Shown: piece by piece, positions 61,701 to 64,000 of the stretch | Numbering within the stretch: the stretch's first letter is position 1 | Layout of the letters: each line of letters opens with the position of its first letter | DNA from: Escarpia spicata | Taxonomy: Eukaryota; Annelida; Polychaeta; Sabellida; Siboglinidae | Assembly: GCA_963995525.1 (NCBI GenBank) | Contig: OZ023205.1 | Location: 58,544,000 to 58,607,999 of the forward strand | Length of the DNA: 64,000 nucleotides | Direction: 5' to 3' | Notes under the pieces: model-generated | Seen by the model: the letters and a program-made list of their open reading frames with translations, nothing else | Told to the model about the DNA's origin: nothing | Database searches by the model: none | Made by a program: the position numbers and the translations under genes

Positions 61701-62865
61701 TCAGAAATTATTTTTTGCCAGTCCTGAATTAATCAAAAGTGTGCCTTTTAGTCCCTGAACGGCTGGCGTTGAAGCCATTCATGTCAATCACAGTCATTGT
61801 TGGCCAGTTTAATTTTGTTTCAGTGAGAAACCAGTGTCATCTGAGCCATTTAGATTATGCAGTAAGTATATGGTCCCCTTATAAACAAAAATATAAGGAT
61901 GCAATAAAAAATGTGCAGAGATGTGCCACTAAGCAACTCCCAGGGATGAAGGATATTCCTTACCAAGAAAGACTTAAGAGGTCGAAACTCCCTACATTAG
62001 CATATAGAAGAACACGCGGAGATATGGTAGAAGTATATAAACTGTTAAAAGGCAAGTATGATATGAATGTATCTATCATTGTCAGGTTATGCAAAGACTG
62101 TGAAATAAAGAAAGGAACAAGGGGTCATAGTTTGAAATTATTCAAAGAACGTTCACATGTAAATACAAGAAAGGAGTTTTTTAATCAGAGTTACAAAAAT
62201 GTGGAACAATTTACCAGAACAGGTAGTAAATGCACCTAGTATCAATTCATTTAAAAACCGCCTAGATAACCACTTGAGAATGGAAGAATTCCTCTACGAC
62301 TACAAAGCCGCCTTGCCAGAAGCCGTAGAGCTTTTAAAGAAACAAGCGCAGATCTGACCACCGAGGCCACCGCCTACGTTCAGAAACAACCTAAGTAAAC
62401 CTAAGTAAGTTAGTAATTTATTAAAATAATGCTGATCCATTCTATTTGTTTCACTGCTGGTTGTGCCAATGATAGTCATCAATGTGGGCCTGTACCCCTG
62501 CAAGTATTAGTTCATCTAGTGGCCAGCTAGTCCCCTATAAATTCCACCATCTAATATCAGTTGTAATTACCCATCTTAGCCAATCATCTGCAGTCTTGAA
62601 GACAGGGCAGACAGGTCTCTGGATAAGCCCCCGTATTGCCATTGTTATACATTTGCATGTGCATTGAAACCAAAATGTTCACGCATCATTTGACGTGCGT
62701 GCTCACCTTTAACAGTGTTACGCATGACTGACGTGTAGTATTCCATCTTCACCGGCTGTGGTGCTGTGTGCGGTGGCTGTGACAGACTGCCCCCGACTGC
62801 GTGGATCATGCTGCTCTGTTGTGGCTGCTGCTGTGGTGATGATGTTGGTGAACTTGTTGTACTCT
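58705..62865 (-). CDS. ELK: Elk-type (ternary complex factor) ETS transcription factor, 5' end possibly outside the window
   Basis: Two exons: 62865-62707 and 59855-58705 (stop 58707-58705). The donor AAAG|GTGAGC and acceptor TCACATAG share phase 1, giving K-G-I-E-S-N at the junction. Starting from Met at 62725 the product is 389 residues, close to Elk1/3/4 length. Met at 62746 or upstream exons are alternatives. The ETS domain spans residues 12-96 (I-T-L-W-Q-F-L-L to V-Y-R-F-V-S-F-P) with the recognition helix L-S-R-A-L-R-Y-Y-Y, Arg68 and Arg71. A D-box-like R-S-K-P-Y-P-L-S-L lies near 255-263. The C-box H-F-W-S-S-L-S-P is near 323-330, and F-Q-F-P (the ERK-docking DEF motif) near 345-348. 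No SRF-binding B-box was recognised. By family knowledge, ERK/JNK phosphorylate the C-terminal S-P sites and the factor acts in the nucleus at GGA(A/T) sites with SRF. Confidence 0.93.
61370..61480. repeat. Dispersed repeat shared with 55855-55975
   Basis: ACTGGTAGATCAGAGGCCAG, then ATACACTTACAATGCTCC, match the copy 5.5 kb to the left in the same orientation, with small changes. Unclassified. Confidence 0.7.
61838..62357 (+). pseudogene. LINE post-RT C-terminal remnant in the Elk intron
   Basis: The + strand reads [12 protein letters not shown] (61852-61890), [29 protein letters not shown] and K-G-T-R-G-H-S. After a one-base frameshift it gives [12 protein letters not shown] and a stop near 62357. 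This is the C-terminal region of CR1/L2-type RT proteins. The copy is antisense to the Elk gene. Confidence 0.88.
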
Positions 62866-64000
62866 CTACAAACACACAGTCGTCATTACTGAACACGACA
62901 AAGTCGGACAAACTCAACCGCAACATTTGGGCCAGGTGAGAGAGAGATAGGCCAAAAGTGAAGCGCCAGGGTTTAGTAATGAAATGCCAACCACAATATG
63001 CAAGAATATGGTGATTACTCTGTGGATAAAATATAGTTTTATTGTGGTAGCCGTTATGACTATAATTACAATAACTTTGCCTACGACAAAGCTGCATCAA
63101 TATAATGTTTTGTAATGATCTTGACACCCTTCATGCACATAATACAGCACATTATAGGAACATGCATTTATTTTTCTAGTGATGTCTTTTAAGCACATTA
63201 CTTAACATGGTTCCAGTAACTTTCTGGACCCATTTATGACAAGTTTGTCTTAAAATAATTATTAAATACTGATGTTTGTTGGGAATTGGGTCCACGTAAA
63301 CAGAACACATCTGATCATTCAGGATATAGTAAATTCATTAATCAAAAACTAGAATCAATTACACATTCCAAACATGTACATATAAGGACATATTTAATAA
63401 CAATTTCATCACTGACGTTTTTATGGTCATCAAAATTATGACCATTTATCTGTGGTAAATTATGTCGAGGATATAAATTAAATTATTTTATGTGCATACT
63501 CATCACATATTAAACAATAAGCTTGCTATTGTCATACTATACAGCATGTCTAACAACCACCCCTTCCATTGATAGATCAATTCTTTTATACACATTATGC
63601 CATTTAAAAGAAATGTTTTCAACACAGTTTCCATCATCTAAATTAACAGGTTCATTACTAGTTTTTTTTCAAAAACAACACTATCAACCCATCATACAAT
63701 TGTCTCTGCAGCTGCTGCCATTCAAATAGATTTATGTTGCTGTGCAAAATATGAGAGTACAAATAGTTTTTTAGAGCAAGAATAATATTTAACTAATAAA
63801 TATCCTAAACACATAATGATACAAATAAACCTAGAATGTACAGTACAAATGGGTTATATAGGAGAATTTGTGAAATATTTCTGTGAAATTTCTAGATAGG
63901 ACTGGGGAATTTACATTAACTGGATTAGAATTTAAAAAATCAGTTGACTTGCTGAGATTGGGTGATCACATCACAAATGTAATTGCCTGTACATAATTAA
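62866..64000. other. No recognised gene; upstream intron or 5' region of the Elk-type gene
   Basis: The minus-strand frame stays open to 63127 but without domain or splice evidence. It may contain the Elk promoter or a further intron. No TATA box or other exon was identified. Confidence 0.4.

Larger units (their letters stand above)
59856..62706 (-). other. Intron of the Elk-type gene with repeats
   Basis: A 2.85-kb intron. It contains the dispersed repeat at 61370-61480 and a + strand LINE remnant (61838-62357). No other gene is seen. Confidence 0.7.

Overview
This is eukaryotic, animal-type DNA. It is AT-rich, its genes are split by GT-AG introns with AATAAA polyadenylation signals, and it is crowded with long CA, CT and CTA microsatellites, non-LTR retrotransposons, a BEL/Pao fragment and DNA transposons. 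A secreted chitin-binding/laminin-G gene and an Elk-type ETS factor suggest a lophotrochozoan, most likely a mollusc. The species cannot be fixed from the sequence alone.

Host genes. (1) 916-3327 (+): three exons encode the C-terminal part of a secreted or cell-surface protein with two immunoglobulin-like domains, followed by AATAAA at 3351. (2) 9142-14172 (-): a complete seven-exon coding gene. Its joined exons total exactly 1086 nt (361 residues): signal peptide, Cys-rich segment, peritrophin-type chitin-binding domain, laminin-G-like domain. It probably has a 5' UTR exon near 14.6 kb and an AATAAA at 9079-9074. (3) 58705-62865 (-): an Elk1/3/4-type ETS transcription factor with the ERK-controlled C-terminal box and an FQFP docking motif. 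Its 5' end may lie beyond 64 kb. Two weak orphan coding islands lie at 19609-19923 (-) and 36762-36862 (+).

Mobile DNA fills most of the rest. APE-type LINE copies lie at 3.7-7.5, 16.1-18.5, 21.0-22.1, 34.0-36.1, 37.9-42.5, 48.5-49.4 and 61.8-62.4 kb. Two of them, at 37.9-42.5 kb, are abutting head-to-tail copies of one CR1/L2-like family that carries a 3' stem-loop and a short-repeat tail. tRNA-derived SINE pieces lie at 7.9 and 22.3 kb. A BEL/Pao gag remnant (26.6-27.2 kb) runs into a roughly 195-bp tandem array. Clean minisatellites have units of 27 bp (25.0-26.4 kb), 31 bp (32.05-32.61 kb) and 30 bp (13.3 kb).

Two larger units look like poorly described DNA transposons. One, at 43171-47534, has short terminal inverted repeats, about a dozen copies of a 13-mer related to GTTGTATGGATAC, and a broken spliced gene. 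The other, at 50658-55276, has roughly 1-kb inverted arms built of about 197-bp tandem units around a decayed gene. The motif order of that gene resembles a FEN1/XPG-like (PIN-fold) nuclease. It is the best candidate here for an undescribed system.

Most of the remaining sequence is intronic or intergenic with nothing recognisable. CA-repeat and minisatellite open frames were not accepted as genes.
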